In this document: in pieces, positions 48,913 to 61,353 of the stretch
Numbering within the stretch: the stretch's first letter is position 1
How the letters are laid out: each line of letters begins with the position of its first letter
Origin: Acanthacorydalis orientalis
Lineage: Eukaryota > Arthropoda > Insecta > Megaloptera > Corydalidae
Direction of reading: 5' to 3'
Assembly: GCA_034766995.1 (NCBI GenBank)
Contig: CM068317.1
Coordinates: forward strand, 24,587,501-24,651,500
DNA: 64,000 bases
The notes under the pieces: model-generated
Told to the model about the DNA's origin: nothing
The model's input: the letters and a program-made list of their open reading frames with translations, nothing else
Databases searched by the model: none
Translations under genes and position numbers: made by a program

Positions 48913-48917
<5 letters not shown>

Positions 48918-48962
<45 letters not shown>
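48918..48962. repeat. (TA)n microsatellite
   Basis: About 22 TA units, only 105 bp beyond the preceding array. Confidence 0.96.
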
Positions 48963-48963
<1 letters not shown>

Positions 48964-50612
48964 AATACGAGTGCATTGCAACAATATGTGTTTAAATGCA
49001 TCGATTAATTGCGCAAGATAAATCGTACCTTGATATCACTTACATTACTTATACATTTTTGATGTTACTTGATGATGTGTAAAGAGAAAAATAACGTTTT
49101 AAGTAGACTTGAATCAAGCAACTTGATAAATATAAACGTTGCTTTATGATAACACCAGAGACATACAGAAAAATTATTTAATTCATAATTCAAGTAACTA
49201 TTCAGCAGGAGTGCTAATAAATAATATTCAATTTCCATAAATATTAAAATTAAACTCTAAAGTTTTTTTTATGTAATGAATGAGTAATAGGTTTAAACAT
49301 ACAAAATCAATCAATAAAAAAGATATGAAATATTTTCTATATTTATCCGTTGAGACATTCATTCAGTTTTTTTTCTATGATATTTTTGAGTATTTGTGTA
49401 TTTTTAAATACGTCGTTAATAATAAATTGATTTAAGAATATAATTTTGGTTTTTATATGTATTATTTGAGATCGGAGAAAGTACAGTAACTCGATTAATT
49501 ATTCAACGGAAAAATCGAAAAGAATATTGAAATAATGGGTACATAGATATAAACTTTCACATTTAAAAAGCAGTGTCTTGAATTTTTTAAAACTTGTTAT
49601 ATTTTGGTTGATTAAACATGTTTTATTGATTTTTAGACTGTACATTATGCTGTATAGGAATTAATTTGAACGAATATGATTATTAAAAAAAAAATTAATG
49701 AAATTAAAATTTAATTTAGATTATTAATAGAAGGAAGTTCGATTTTGTATCCAACATCAGAAAAGAAGCATGGGTTGGGTTTTTTATGTATGAAAATGTA
49801 TTTAAATGATATGTTATATAATATTAAAATGTCTTAAGGAGAATTAAAAGTGATTTAAGACAAGCGTATCTAAATTATTCGGAACAGATTCGAATAATCG
49901 TTGTTCTGAAACATGTGTATATGTATTTACTTATAACTTGCCGATATTCTAGCGAATATTAAAGAATCGAGAAAATATTGGTGGGTCAGATCTGGAATAT
50001 TCACCGGATTAATTTCATGGTCCAATTTTTTTAAACATAACTTCTTTCATACAACGAAATTATATCGAAAAAAAAACAACACAACAATAATAAAATGAAC
50101 TGCTCACGTAATACAAATATTGTTTGATTGTCTAGTAACTGTAGGACGACATGTCATCTACAAAACCCACCAAAAATAATAAATAAACGTATCCAGCGAG
50201 TCTTGTAACTTCATTATTAACGATCTGTTATACAAATATGCTTACGTTTTTCTATTCGAATACTGAACATAGGGGGCCACACATATGATTAATTTATTTG
50301 AAAATGTATTAATGTCAATGATGGCACGTTTTATATTGTAATGATTTTTAAAAAAGAAAAATCTGTTGTTTAGATTATCTTAAACTGTTTATATATATTT
50401 TTATTGTTTTTCATGTCATAATAATCAAATATTTATGTATGGTTATACTAATATGTAAATTATATTAATATTTATGAAAAAGAACAGTAAATTGAATTTG
50501 TATTTATGATTAATTTCTAGGATGGCCCGTTTGTATAAAATAGAAACTATATTTTTTTATTATTTTTGGATTAGGAGAGAAGAAAATCATTTATACATTC
50601 ACACAAACATCA

Positions 50613-50614
<2 letters not shown>

Positions 50615-50683
<69 letters not shown>

Positions 50684-50691
50684 ATGTATAC
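50615..50691. repeat. (TA)n microsatellite
   Basis: About 30 TA units followed by GTATGTATATGTATA and then a TG run at 50697-50705. Confidence 0.96.
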
Positions 50692-50829
50692 ATAAGTGTG
50701 TGTGTATCTATGATTTTGGGCCACACGAAATAATCAAGTAACTTGATAATACAATTCTTTATCGATTGTTTAAAACATAAAATCGACAAAATATTTGTAT
50801 TGACATGCGGAAAGAGTCGATTCAATTCC

Positions 50830-53700
50830 GTGTTTACTCGTTTTCAATGCAAAAAAAATTCAATACACAGTTCGAATATATTTTTCAGTATCTCTGTGGA
50901 GTGAACAAGAAATTGAACGATGACAATCTTATTTAATAATCGATGAAAAAATACACGTTTCGTATAACAATGTCATTTCTAAAAAAATAATAATAATAAA
51001 CACACACAAATATTTGACTGAAGAATTTATGTGTAATTTGAAATTGTTCATTCAACAATAACTAGAGAATCTCTTATCTGTGTTAGTGCTAATATTCAAT
51101 GTGTAAGTAATTTATTGTGACACAGATCAGTAAGAATTATATAACTGTATACATTTGCAAAAGAAAAAAAGTGTATTTTAATTGATGATTCGTTTTTTTT
51201 CCAATAATTTTTGTTTTTATGTACTTTTATTTTACAGATTTGTAGTATGGTGTGTGTTGACGTACAGTGTAACGTGAAGTATAACGTCTCACACTCTGTA
51301 TTAGAAACTTTACATTGGGGGTGACACATTCTATAATAACTGTATAATTATGTAACGCACGTTACATTAATGAATGTGTGTTACAGGTGTAAGCCGAGAA
51401 AAATTCAAGTTTCTGCTCAAATTACTGGCTAAGTATAACAGATTTTTAAAATAAACTTGAAAAAATGTGATTTTTTCTGATAAATTTCTACTCTCTTAAA
51501 AATTACTACATGGGTCGGTTAAAAATTTTACACAAGACCACTAAATCTTAAACAATTTGAAACATCGAAATCAAACAAACAAATAAAAAATAACATAAAT
51601 ATATTCATTAGAGTATAATCTTTTGAAAAATGTATTTATTTTCAACATAATTACCACTATTGTTAATATATTTGTGTCAAGGTGTAATAAGTTGAAAAAA
51701 TATAATGTCATGGCGGTATTTCAGTTAATGCCAATGTTTTCATAGTTAAAATGATGCATATTAATTCAGATCTTGGTGACTATTAACAGTAGAAAATCAC
51801 ATTATCAATTTCGTACCTATGCAGTTTATCCGACATTTCAATCGATTTGATTTTCATTTATGTGGTTAGTATTTGCGGTACCTAGAAAAAAATGACATTC
51901 TCTTGCTTAAAATATGTATAATGTGACACATGATTTCTTTAGACATTCCGAATTTTGCAGCAATAGAAACATTAACGGCGTAGCTTTCACTGCAACTGGA
52001 TTGATGTAACAAAGCAGAGTTATATGGGGATGATTTGAAAAGTTCGCGGCCTAACATTAAGTGGGGGTAAGATTTTAAATATTTGTGGCTCGTTACAAAG
52101 TGATATCTTGATGTATAAGTGATATATATTTGTGGCTCATTACAAAGTAATATATACAATCTCAAAGTCTAAAATTAATGTGTCGAGCAGTTTGTTGCAA
52201 ACATCAATTTAAATAAAACTTTTTGTGCCGTTGTTAACATAGATAAAGTTAACATTGTGCGATGATAAAGTTTTTTATCATCGCACAACAGGGGTTATAG
52301 GTTAGGAGTTATAAGTTCATGTGCAAAAATTTTAACGGTCTCTCACACTTTGCCAACAAAAATAAGTGTAAAATCAAAGTTTAATTTATTCATTTGCTAT
52401 AAAAAAACTTGTCTTTTATTAACGAAATTGCCTTAATTTATTTTATTACCATAAGTGTATTGATTCTAACTAAAAATAAAAACAGTTTTTTAGTCTTTCT
52501 TGCCATTCCATAAATACATGTCGGTTTTTAATCATTAAAGGAAAATTATATAAAAATTGAAATTATATTCAGTCATCAGTATATTAATTTTCTAATTTAA
52601 TAACTTTTTATTGCATTATTAACAATATTTTATTCTGTCTTGATAGAAACTTTCTAGTTTGGACTTAAAATAAAAATGGAGAATCCATAAGACATTGCCT
52701 ATTCGATCAAAATGTTTATCTTGGAGACATTATTTCAAGATAAAAAAAAACAGAAAAAAAATGGTATAGAGTAATGTTAGCTAAATATTAGAATTAACTC
52801 CATTCATTATTCTTTTTGTATGGTAATGATAGTTAATCATGATAAACCGTGAATTCTTTTTCTTTCCCAAACAGAGTTTAATTAATTGGTGAATTGATGA
52901 ATCCAATTTAATCTATTCGTTAAGCGATCAACTTTGATAATACTCTAATAGATATTCGGTATCATTTTTTGTTGGTCAAGATTATTTCCTGCTTGCATAA
53001 GTACCATATTACTTTAGTAAGTTGTTTATTTTTTTTATTAAAATTCATTTTTTATCTCGTCTTACAATTCAATTCAAAAAATTTTTCTGTAAGTCAGCAT
53101 TCTTGTAAAAGATACAAATTTCAATATTTCCATTTCGACACTGCATACGATTTTGATATTTACTGCTAACACACTACGATTACATCTGTACCGAAAAGTT
53201 GTACTAGAAGAAAAATATGCTACTCCTTACTGTTAAATTAATTTACTCAACTTACTGTTATAATAGTTAATTTAAAAAAATCAATCAATAATATATTTAT
53301 AGTCAAGATATCGTTAACGAGAAAATAATAACTTCTAAGAGTTGCATATAATGTAAATAAAAAATACTGGGTTGTGTATGACTACTTCAGACGATGTGTT
53401 TTCATAATCCATCACGCTGTAAATTTTATTTAGGATCGTGATTTTTGTATTTTTAATCAAGATGTTTGAAATTTTGACTGAAATATATATTATTCTGTTA
53501 TACTGATTTGACCGATACATCAAAACAATACTGCCCTTTGAATTATTCAGCCAAAAACCTATAAATGTTAGCGCTATTCCTCGAGGTTATAAAATCATTT
53601 TTCTTTTCTAAATTTCAAAAGCATTATATGTTGAGTAAGTATTTTATCAATTTGCATATTTACGGTTATTAGTAAAATGATTAGAATTTAATATTATAGC
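50830..53700. other. Gene-poor AT-rich DNA
   Basis: No gene can be supported. A pair of direct repeats (ATATTTGTGGCTCRTTACAA) lies near 52077 and 52127. The minus-strand 99-codon ORF at 51866-52165 spans these repeats and matches nothing I recognise. A perfect 15-bp hairpin is at 52255-52288. Confidence 0.45.
52255..52288. other. Perfect 15-bp hairpin
   Basis: TTGTGCGATGATAAA (52255-52269) pairs exactly with 52274-52288 around a GTTT loop. GTTAACAT precedes it twice (about 52233 and 52248). Confidence 0.9.
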
Positions 53701-53703
53701 AGG

Positions 53704-53994
53704 CAAGCTCATAGTCAGGGGTGGGTCAACGGAAATTACCCCCTCCCCTGGGATAAACGGTTGCCTTCCCCCAACAAAATCTGCGATTTTGGGAGATTCG
53801 AAAATCATGGAGAATCATTGGGAGAATCTTCCTAATGGGTTTACCTTGATGATTAAAAACGTTTCTACGCTCGAAATAAAATCGTTTCTATGAGCGCGTT
53901 TCCACCGTAACCCCCAACAACTTTGACATAAAAAAATGTTTTACCTTCAAAAATTGTTTTCCCCCTATAATACGACTGCCTGGCTACGGGCTTG
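53704..53994. mobile_element. Short MITE with CAAGC..TAG.CAGG termini (hAT-like?)
   Basis: A 291-bp block, clearly G+C-richer than its flanks. The imperfect terminal repeats are CAAGCTCATAGTCAGG on the left and, reverse-complemented, CAAGCCCGTAGCCAGG on the right (13 of 16). The interior has C-rich tracts (ttaccccctcccctgggata, ttcccccaacaaaatc). The flanks share only ATAG, so the target duplication is not clear. Superfamily placement is a guess. Confidence 0.55.
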
Positions 53995-54637
53995 ATAGTA
54001 TACTAAATATGTTAACAAGATATAAAATGTGTCACTGGAAGTAAGTATAAATATTTGTACTTTACCTAGTAGCCTACATTTGTAACATAACTAATATTAT
54101 CCAACTCTACTATTGAAAATTTTAGATTTTCAATCGGCAGGACTTGTTATGAACCTGAAAATTTCTAATAATTAACCCTATAGTGATGTATTTGAATACT
54201 ATCTTGTATTCAGATTTTAAACCCAATAATATGGCAATTTCAATGACTCCATTCCATTACCTCTATTATTTTATTTGCGAGTTTTTGAACTCATTTAGGT
54301 AATGTTTATCAATTATCCAGAAACAATTTATAATGACCGGCACAACAATATTCTGTCAATGTAAGTGAATACATATGTAAAATCCTATAAAAAATTACAA
54401 AGATAAGAAATAAAATTGAAAATTCTTGAATTGTCTTTTTAGAATAATTATTTAATGCTTATAAAACTTGAAATAGACTTTGAACTTTATAAAGATAGTT
54501 TTGTTTTAATAAATACAACAATAAATTTCTTTGTATTTTGACAAGAATGTTAAATATTTCACAGTTTTGATCACTGGGATGTATATAAAACCAGTATGTG
54601 TGTGTGTGTGCGGATGTAATTTAAATAAAATATTTTC

Positions 54638-57146
54638 CTAATCGTCTTCTTTGCATATACAGTCGCATTCACATGTTTTACATGGAGGTGGACCGTAATC
54701 ATCGTCATCATCGAAGTCTTCAATATCTTCTTCGCTTTTAATTTTCTCAGTTTCGACTGGAGCCACGACGGGAACTTCTTTTGTTATCTCTGATGACAAA
54801 AGAAGTTCTTCACTTTCTTCACGAACATTTTCTAAAGGAGGACATAAGAAATGACGAATGTTTCTTGGCATTATCATTCCATGCTGTTCTTGTGCTCTTT
54901 CTGATATGTAATTTTTGAATTTTTCCAACATCGCATCGTCGACAACCGGTCCAATACCTCGAATAGCTTCAATATAATAATCGATATATTCAAAATCTGG
55001 TGGAAATATTCCACCGGCTTTGTATTTTATCACAGATACGCTTCCACCCGATTGTGTTTTATCGTCAAAATCCTTAACAAACGTCACTGGTTCTGTTGGA
55101 TATCTGACAGTTCTTGGAGTTTGTGGTTTAGTTTCGTCCTTCATTGCACTATCGAGTTTCAATGTTGGTGTTGGAGTTGATGACCTAAGAGCCGAATCAA
55201 GCCTCGATGGTAGATTTACTGTCTGTACGCCAACAATTTCACTGTCGTATCTTTCAACATCGTCGCTTTCTATATCCTCGTAAATAGCCTCGACATCTGT
55301 ATTGTCATTAAATACATCTTCGGTCGTATTATTTGAATTGTTTTCATCAAGATCTTCTTCCGTTACAAAATTTTCTGTCGTTTCTACCGCGACTTCCTCA
55401 TTACTGACGCCAGTTATTTTAGTCATTCCTTTATTTATTTTCAATACACCTAATTCTCCGGTAATACTATATTCAGATCGAATGAGGTTCGCACAAGTTT
55501 CATCGTTACATTCTAATACGTCGGAGAATTTTTCAAATTCTGCTGGCATGTGTGATGCTTTCTGCAAAGGATCCATTGTGGGATGTTTTAGAACATCGAC
55601 CGATTGTGAGGCGTTCATGTTTAGTTCATTAATCTTTGATTGCGCTTCTAGAAACATCTGCGATTGCGACGGTATAAAGAACAGATTATTGACCATTGTT
55701 TTTGATTTGGAGGCATCTATTGTAGCCAAGAATTGATACAAGTTCAAGAATATATTAACTGGTATCATAGCTGAACCGCCTTCTGGTTCTTCAGTTAATA
55801 ATTCACAAAGCATTATCATCGTTTGCGTTAAATTCTGAAATAAAATAAATTCATATTAGACACAATTTATTTCAATAGATGTTCTATTTAAGATATACTT
55901 TAATAACACAGTAATCTATTAGATTATGAAGTTTTATTAATTATAACCAGTTATTTACTCTTTTTACAATCGTTTCAATATTTAAACTTAAAATTGTATA
56001 TTTTTGAGCCAAAATATTGGTTTCGAATAAAAATAAATGAATTATTCTGAATAGTTTATTTATAGAGACATTTTTCTTAAATATGTAATGTTTCTCATTA
56101 AAGTTAGAATCATAAAAAATGCAATATATTATACTTATTGTAATATAATGAACAGCACTTTATTTTATTTTAATATTTTGTAATTTATAAAATTTCACTA
56201 CATAGTATGTATTCAACATACAACATTTATGATATTAACACCTTTGTTTTTTTTCATAAACAAAAACATCAATAAGAATATATAAAAATTCTAATAATTA
56301 TTATAAATATTCTCAACTTATTACTCATTTACACATTTATAAATTATGTTAAAATACCCAAAGGTAAGTATTATTTATGTTTTACATTTGTATCTTAAAT
56401 ATATATGTATATTTTCATTACAGAAAATAACATTATATTACGTTTTTACATATGCTTTTTTACACAGAATAAGTTTGTTCATATAGTTTTAGAATAACTA
56501 ATTTTCAATCACATTAAACAAATTCGAATTAGTATCTTACTTCATTTAAGTGTCCGACAGCAACAGCAATGAAATTGTAGAATGGAATTTCATCAGCATT
56601 TTGAAATGATCCAAGAAGTAATATTTTAACTAAATCTGTATCTTGTAAACATATTCCATGCCAGTACTCTAATAATGTACTAAATTGTACAGTTTCTGTT
56701 CTGTTAAACTGAAAATTAATATATGTTTTTTCTTACCGCTACTTATATACTTATAATTTAAAATCAATCCTATTAAATATAATTTGAACACTATTTTTTA
56801 ACATATTATGACAAAGTTATATAGAATCAATCATACCTGTCGCAACAAAACTTTAATCAAACCAGGAGTAAGTCCCATATAATTTCTCGGTTCTGGATAT
56901 TCAAGTCTGTACTTAACGGGTGGTTCATTTCCATCGCTTAATGCCCGAAAATAAGCACAAGACCATCTGAAAATTACACGTAGTGAGTATAAATATAGGT
57001 AACAGTATTAATTGGAAGAAATACCTTAGAAGATCATAAGGTTGTGTCCGGATCGCAGCTTTAGCAAATTGTCTAAGTAAATGTGGATACGTGGGTGGTA
57101 TATGTATTTGTTGAGAACAGTACATTGATTCCTTTAAACCAGGCAT
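54638..57146 (-). CDS. Ropporin-1-like / radial spoke RSP11-like protein with long C-terminal extension
   Basis: Predicted axonemal or sperm-tail protein of the ropporin family, which binds AKAP helices through an RIIa-type docking domain. Minus-strand exons: 57146-57025, 56966-56837, 56708-56541, 55834-54638. All are GT-AG with matching phases, giving 538 aa. The docking fold is at residues 16-50 (IPPTYPHLLRQFAKAAIRTQ, then PYDLLRWSCAYFRAL). The ropporin body runs to about 200 (YMGLTPGLIKVLLRQF; MIPVNIFLNLYQFLATID). Family members are usually just over 200 aa. Here some 330 extra residues follow: an acidic low-complexity stretch (about 290-340), a compact block at 417-476 (FPPDFEYIDYYIEAIRGIGP ... 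RNIRHFLCPPLE), a poly-Asp run, and a C-terminal CKTCECDCICKEDD. The start is the first ATG of exon 1 and puts the docking helix at the usual distance from the N-terminus. Confidence 0.88.
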
Positions 57147-57249
57147 CTTCAGTAGTTAGATGTAAATGTGTCAAATTAAATATTGTTAGTAAAACAAAAA
57201 TGTATTAGATATTTCAAAAGTACAGCTATTTTCAGTTTGTTTGCTTCTT

Positions 57250-57263
57250 GTAACTAAGGTAAC
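57250..57263 (-). promoter_or_regulatory. X-box-like RFX site upstream of the ropporin-like gene
   Basis: The minus strand reads GTTACCTTAGTTAC, an imperfect palindrome that matches the ciliary X-box (RYYNYY-N1-3-RRNRAC) at all but one position. It is 104 bp upstream of the start codon, within the usual window for RFX sites in cilium genes. Confidence 0.5.
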
Positions 57264-57732
57264 GTATAAAGAATATTGATTTCTGTAATGAAAATTTTAG
57301 TGGGAGAATTCTTAGTAACTGCTAAAAGTTATTAATATTCTATATATTTTTTTACAAAGGGCAATGACACAATTTTATGACTTTTTAATTCTTGCTATTC
57401 TTATTTTATTGATTTATGCTTTTTATATGTAATATAAACTATATATTTTATACCAACATACTAATAAGGTTTCAACAGAATTAAAATACATTCAGTTATT
57501 ATGAATAATAGTTAAAATTAAATTATTAATACACAATCAAGTTTTTGCATTTGCAATATATAATAGTTTATATTTGAAAAAAAATAATATATAGTTTTTT
57601 TTATATAGCCATATGTAAAACATGATAATCTTTATACATCATAATTAAATTCAAGTTATTGCTTTGCATAAAACACATTAGGTTAAATTACTTATACTGT
57701 ATTTTCATTTTTTTAAAAAAAAATTAATCACC

Positions 57733-57760
57733 TATATATATATATATATATGTGTGTATG
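57733..57760. repeat. (TA)n(TG)n microsatellite, short
   Basis: About 9 TA units, then TGTGTGTATGTGTG. Confidence 0.9.
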
Positions 57761-57764
57761 TGTG

Positions 57765-57976
57765 AATATATATAAAATCCAAATTATCCACTAAAGATAA
57801 AAATTCTATGGTGTCGACTTATTTATTTGGGACGAGGTTTCTGTGGTACCCAAATATGTTTTGTCGCTCCTCTTTATATATATAAAATCAAAATTATCCA
57901 GAAAAAATAAAAAAATTCCATGATGTCGACTTATTAATTTGGGATGAGGCTTCTATGATATCCAAATATGTTTGTT
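57765..57976. repeat. Diverged 110-bp tandem repeat, two copies
   Basis: Copies at about 57765-57866 and 57875-57976 share 'tatataaaatc.aaattatcca', 'gtgtcgacttatt.atttggga', 'gaggtttct' and 'cccaaatatgttt'. They differ at roughly one base in seven. Confidence 0.8.
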
Positions 57977-58012
57977 GTTTCATTTGGTTACATATACATG
58001 CTAATAATTGAC

Positions 58013-58076
58013 AGGTGGGTGAGCGTAGCAAGCCCGAAGCTAGGCAAACGAAGCGAGTAGAGGGAGGAGCCCCCCA
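58013..58076. repeat. GC-rich repeat-like block (AAGCGAG/GAGCGTAGC words)
   Basis: A 60-bp G+C-rich island between AT-rich flanks: GGTGGGTGAGCGTAGCAAGC, then CGAAGCTAGGCAAACGAAGC, then GAGTAGAGGGAGGAGCCCCC. The internal GAAGC-GAAGCGAG periodicity looks like the end of a dispersed repeat. It is not a tRNA. Confidence 0.45.
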
Positions 58077-58212
58077 CACATATATATATATACTCACACA
58101 CATATACTGAATGTTTATTGATTTGCTCCCTATACATTTTTACATCGCTTGACCTATCGAGACTGATTTTTTTTAATTATTCCTTATAATTCTGCTGATA
58201 ACAATATATCCA

Positions 58213-58258
58213 AGATACCACCACCTATATATATATATATATATAGGTGGTGGTATCT
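58213..58258. other. Perfect 46-bp palindrome with TA core
   Basis: AGATACCACCACC at 58213-58225 is mirrored exactly by GGTGGTGGTATCT at 58246-58258, with an all-TA centre. It runs directly into an (ATCT)n repeat. Confidence 0.92.
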
Positions 58259-58272
58259 ATCTATCTATCTAT

Positions 58273-58320
<48 letters not shown>
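58251..58320. repeat. (ATCT)n(TA)n compound microsatellite
   Basis: Four to five ATCT units from the palindrome edge, then about 23 TA units from 58275. Confidence 0.93.
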
Positions 58321-58325
<5 letters not shown>

Positions 58326-59181
58326 TATACTAATATTAATATTTATCAATTATTTTTCTGTTAATTTCAAATACAATTTAAGAATAATAAAATCAATTTC
58401 AAAATATTAGTCAGAAAATATTTAATTACAATGTTATATTTAAATAATTAAATATTGAAGTTTATACAAGTAAATATAATTACAAGGTATTTGTGAAAGA
58501 GATGTTATATTAAAATTATATAAATTTTCAAATATTTAAATAATTATTTATACAACATGTGTATTTATTTATATAATATTTTAGTAAACTATTATAATTG
58601 TTTTCTTTTTCAAATTTCAAGAAAAACACTTCAATACCTTAGATGAAGTTGAATTACATTAATTACTCGATATTAACTCAAATGCTAAAGATACCATTAT
58701 CGTTAAAATTCTCATACCGATTACCTGCGATAAAAATTATATTTTATATTTTTTGATGATACAATTATGAAGACTTCTAGAGTGGCACAGCAGGAGCAAG
58801 ATGAAAAGGACAATACACCAATGCGATACAAAAACAAACAGTTATAATTTAACAATTATAGTTGTCATTATTTAATTTTATACAAATGTCAAGATATATT
58901 TTAATATCATACAATTAGGAATTAAATAAGTATTAAAATATATTTAAGTGATGGCTCTTTCTTATTAAGTGTTTTTTCTTTGGTATTTTTATTGATATAG
59001 ATTTATTTTATATAATTAAAATTCATTAATTCATAATCTTCATTTTCAACTATATATTTTATATATCTAGATAATTGTATCATAATATAAAAATCAATAA
59101 AAATATTGATAACATTCAATGTAATCATATAAACAAATTAGTTTCAAAAACTGTTATTTATTTTATCTGTCAAATAATATA

Positions 59182-59182
59182 A

Positions 59183-59216
<34 letters not shown>

Positions 59217-59218
59217 AT
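59182..59218. repeat. (TA)n(TG)n microsatellite
   Basis: About 8 TA units pass into 10 TG units. Confidence 0.93.
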
Positions 59219-60794
59219 GGCTTTTTTTATTACTAGAAGATGATGTTATTGCTGACATAAAACATAGTTTTATGTAAAAAAATATATAAAAATATTTTTT
59301 CAGTAAAAAAATATTTTTAGTATTTTTAAAAAAGAATACCTCTCAAACATTTTTTTAAAAAAATAGAATAATTGAAAATATTTCAATTTAATAACAGTTT
59401 TATAGAAGTAAATTTAATTTACTTATTGAGATACAAATTGATATTTGATCAATTATCAATATTTCTTTTAGATATTTGACTCCAGATTCATTTTACCCTG
59501 ATGTAATGTATTGGTAAATATTTATTCAGATATATGGAATATATTTTGTGAAGTATTTTAATATATATTATGTTTTCTTATTTTCACAAATAATTCTTAT
59601 TTTTAACATTTTATTGTTTAATAATTTTCAGAATTGTTATGAAAAATTTACAAAAAATTCTTTTTTAATGCAAATTTTAAATAGAACAACAATAAAACAT
59701 TATTCATTTAAATTCTAATGTTTATATAGTTTTTAAATGATATACTATTTTTAATTTATGGTCATAAAAGTAATTTTTGAAATAATTTAAGTTGTTGAAT
59801 ATAGTTTCAATTTTTGATATTTCATTATTTTTGTGATGTTTCAAAGACAAACTATTTGATAATGAGATTTTTTGAAGAATTCAAGAGGAATATTATTTAC
59901 AGTTTCTATGTCATAGCAAAGAATAAATCAGTGTATGTAAATAAAACGAATGTAATCCAACATCCATACGTATATTGCATGAATGAGGAAAATCACGTGG
60001 CCCGATTCAATGATACTACAGCATTAGACACATGCGACATCTGACAAAGAGAATGTATACACTTCACTTGTATTCAATACTTCTATCTCTTATAAAATAT
60101 CAGTTTGACATAAACCAGAAACATTCTTTCATTACTTTTTTTTCTGTTAATGTATAATCTCCATTACAATCTGTGTTGTACGTCAGAAAACTGTATTTTT
60201 TTCACGTAAAAAAATGTGTTGTATTTTTGTGCGAAATGTGACAAATATTGGGAAATGGATTATGAAACTGACGATGCCACTTTACAGGCATTTCTAGGTA
60301 AGTTTCATATGTCATTCAATAATAATGTTTTATATACGTGTTTTTTTTTTGTCCGTGCATTTACAGAAGTTTTAACTAGTTATAAACAATTTGCAAACTA
60401 AATTCATTGGTTAGATGATATACGATTTCGACAAATAAAGTCCTCAGAAATGCATTTACTGTTTATTGGACATACATTTTGCAATTTTCAAATATAACAT
60501 TTCTTATTGTAACCACTTGTTGGACGTGGATGACATTTCAATTCTGACATAATTTAGAAGTTATTGAACATTGCGGATACTTTTTAATGATTGATATAAA
60601 CAGGATAGTTCTTAATTTCTAATCATCGATTTACGTACAATAAAATAGTTATTGTTCTATAATGAAGTGTAAATGATTTTTGTATAATGTTTTATTGTAT
60701 TACTTGTTTTTTTTTTAAAAAAAATGCATTTGATGAAGGGCGGTGTTGTGTGTTTTTAGAAATTAATATAAGTATTTGAACTCGAAATGAACTG

Positions 60795-60796
<2 letters not shown>

Positions 60797-60859
<63 letters not shown>
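60797..60859. repeat. (TA)n microsatellite
   Basis: About 30 uninterrupted TA units. Confidence 0.97.
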
Positions 60860-60863
<4 letters not shown>

Positions 60864-61183
60864 GTATATAACGTATATATGTGTGTATATGTTTATAAAT
60901 ATTGTTTTTATGATTTCGTATGTGGCAAATATTAATTTTTAATGTACAAAAATACATTTTCCAAGTTTTGAAATATATTCTTTTAATATTATGTATACGT
61001 ATATAAAGTAAAAGTAAAAATTAATAACTGACTTAAAGTATTAAGTTCTTATTTTTAGAATTTTCAAAAGTACACAAAACAATGACCTTATTCAAATAAC
61101 TTAAATGCGCCGATTTTTGTTAGTTTTTAAAATATTTGCATGGCGGCCTAGCAATCACTGTAGAAATTATTTATAATAATATA

Positions 61184-61353
<170 letters not shown>

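Larger units (their letters stand above)
47990..50760. other. Region enriched in CAAGT/ACTTG words
   Basis: At least a dozen CAAG(T)/(A)CTTG words occur here, several as inverted pairs. Examples are ACTTGATTCGAACACTTGG near 48016, TCAAGTG near 48669, CTTGAATCAAGCAACTTGAT near 49108, and the palindrome ATCAAGTAACTTGAT near 50732. This resembles the TNAAGTG core bound by NK-2-class homeodomains. No gene is seen in this stretch, and the significance is unproven. Confidence 0.25.

Noticed and set aside
51866..52165. 99-codon minus-strand ORF
   Set aside because: It overlaps a direct repeat and has no domain, neighbouring exons or family resemblance that I can defend. I considered a mariner remnant but could not find a single catalytic landmark.
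55302..55736. 144-codon and 87-codon plus-strand ORFs (55020-55736)
   Set aside because: They are shadows of the large minus-strand ropporin exon, with Ser/Val-rich composition and no motif.
58013..58076. tRNA or SINE head in the GC-rich block
   Set aside because: No acceptor stem, A-box or B-box arrangement can be drawn. The block is built from GAAGC-type words.
59814..60401. Two plus-strand ORFs with ordinary amino-acid composition
   Set aside because: They could be exons of an unknown gene, but there is no recognisable motif and no convincing splice pairing. Chance ORFs of 60-76 codons are expected at this density.
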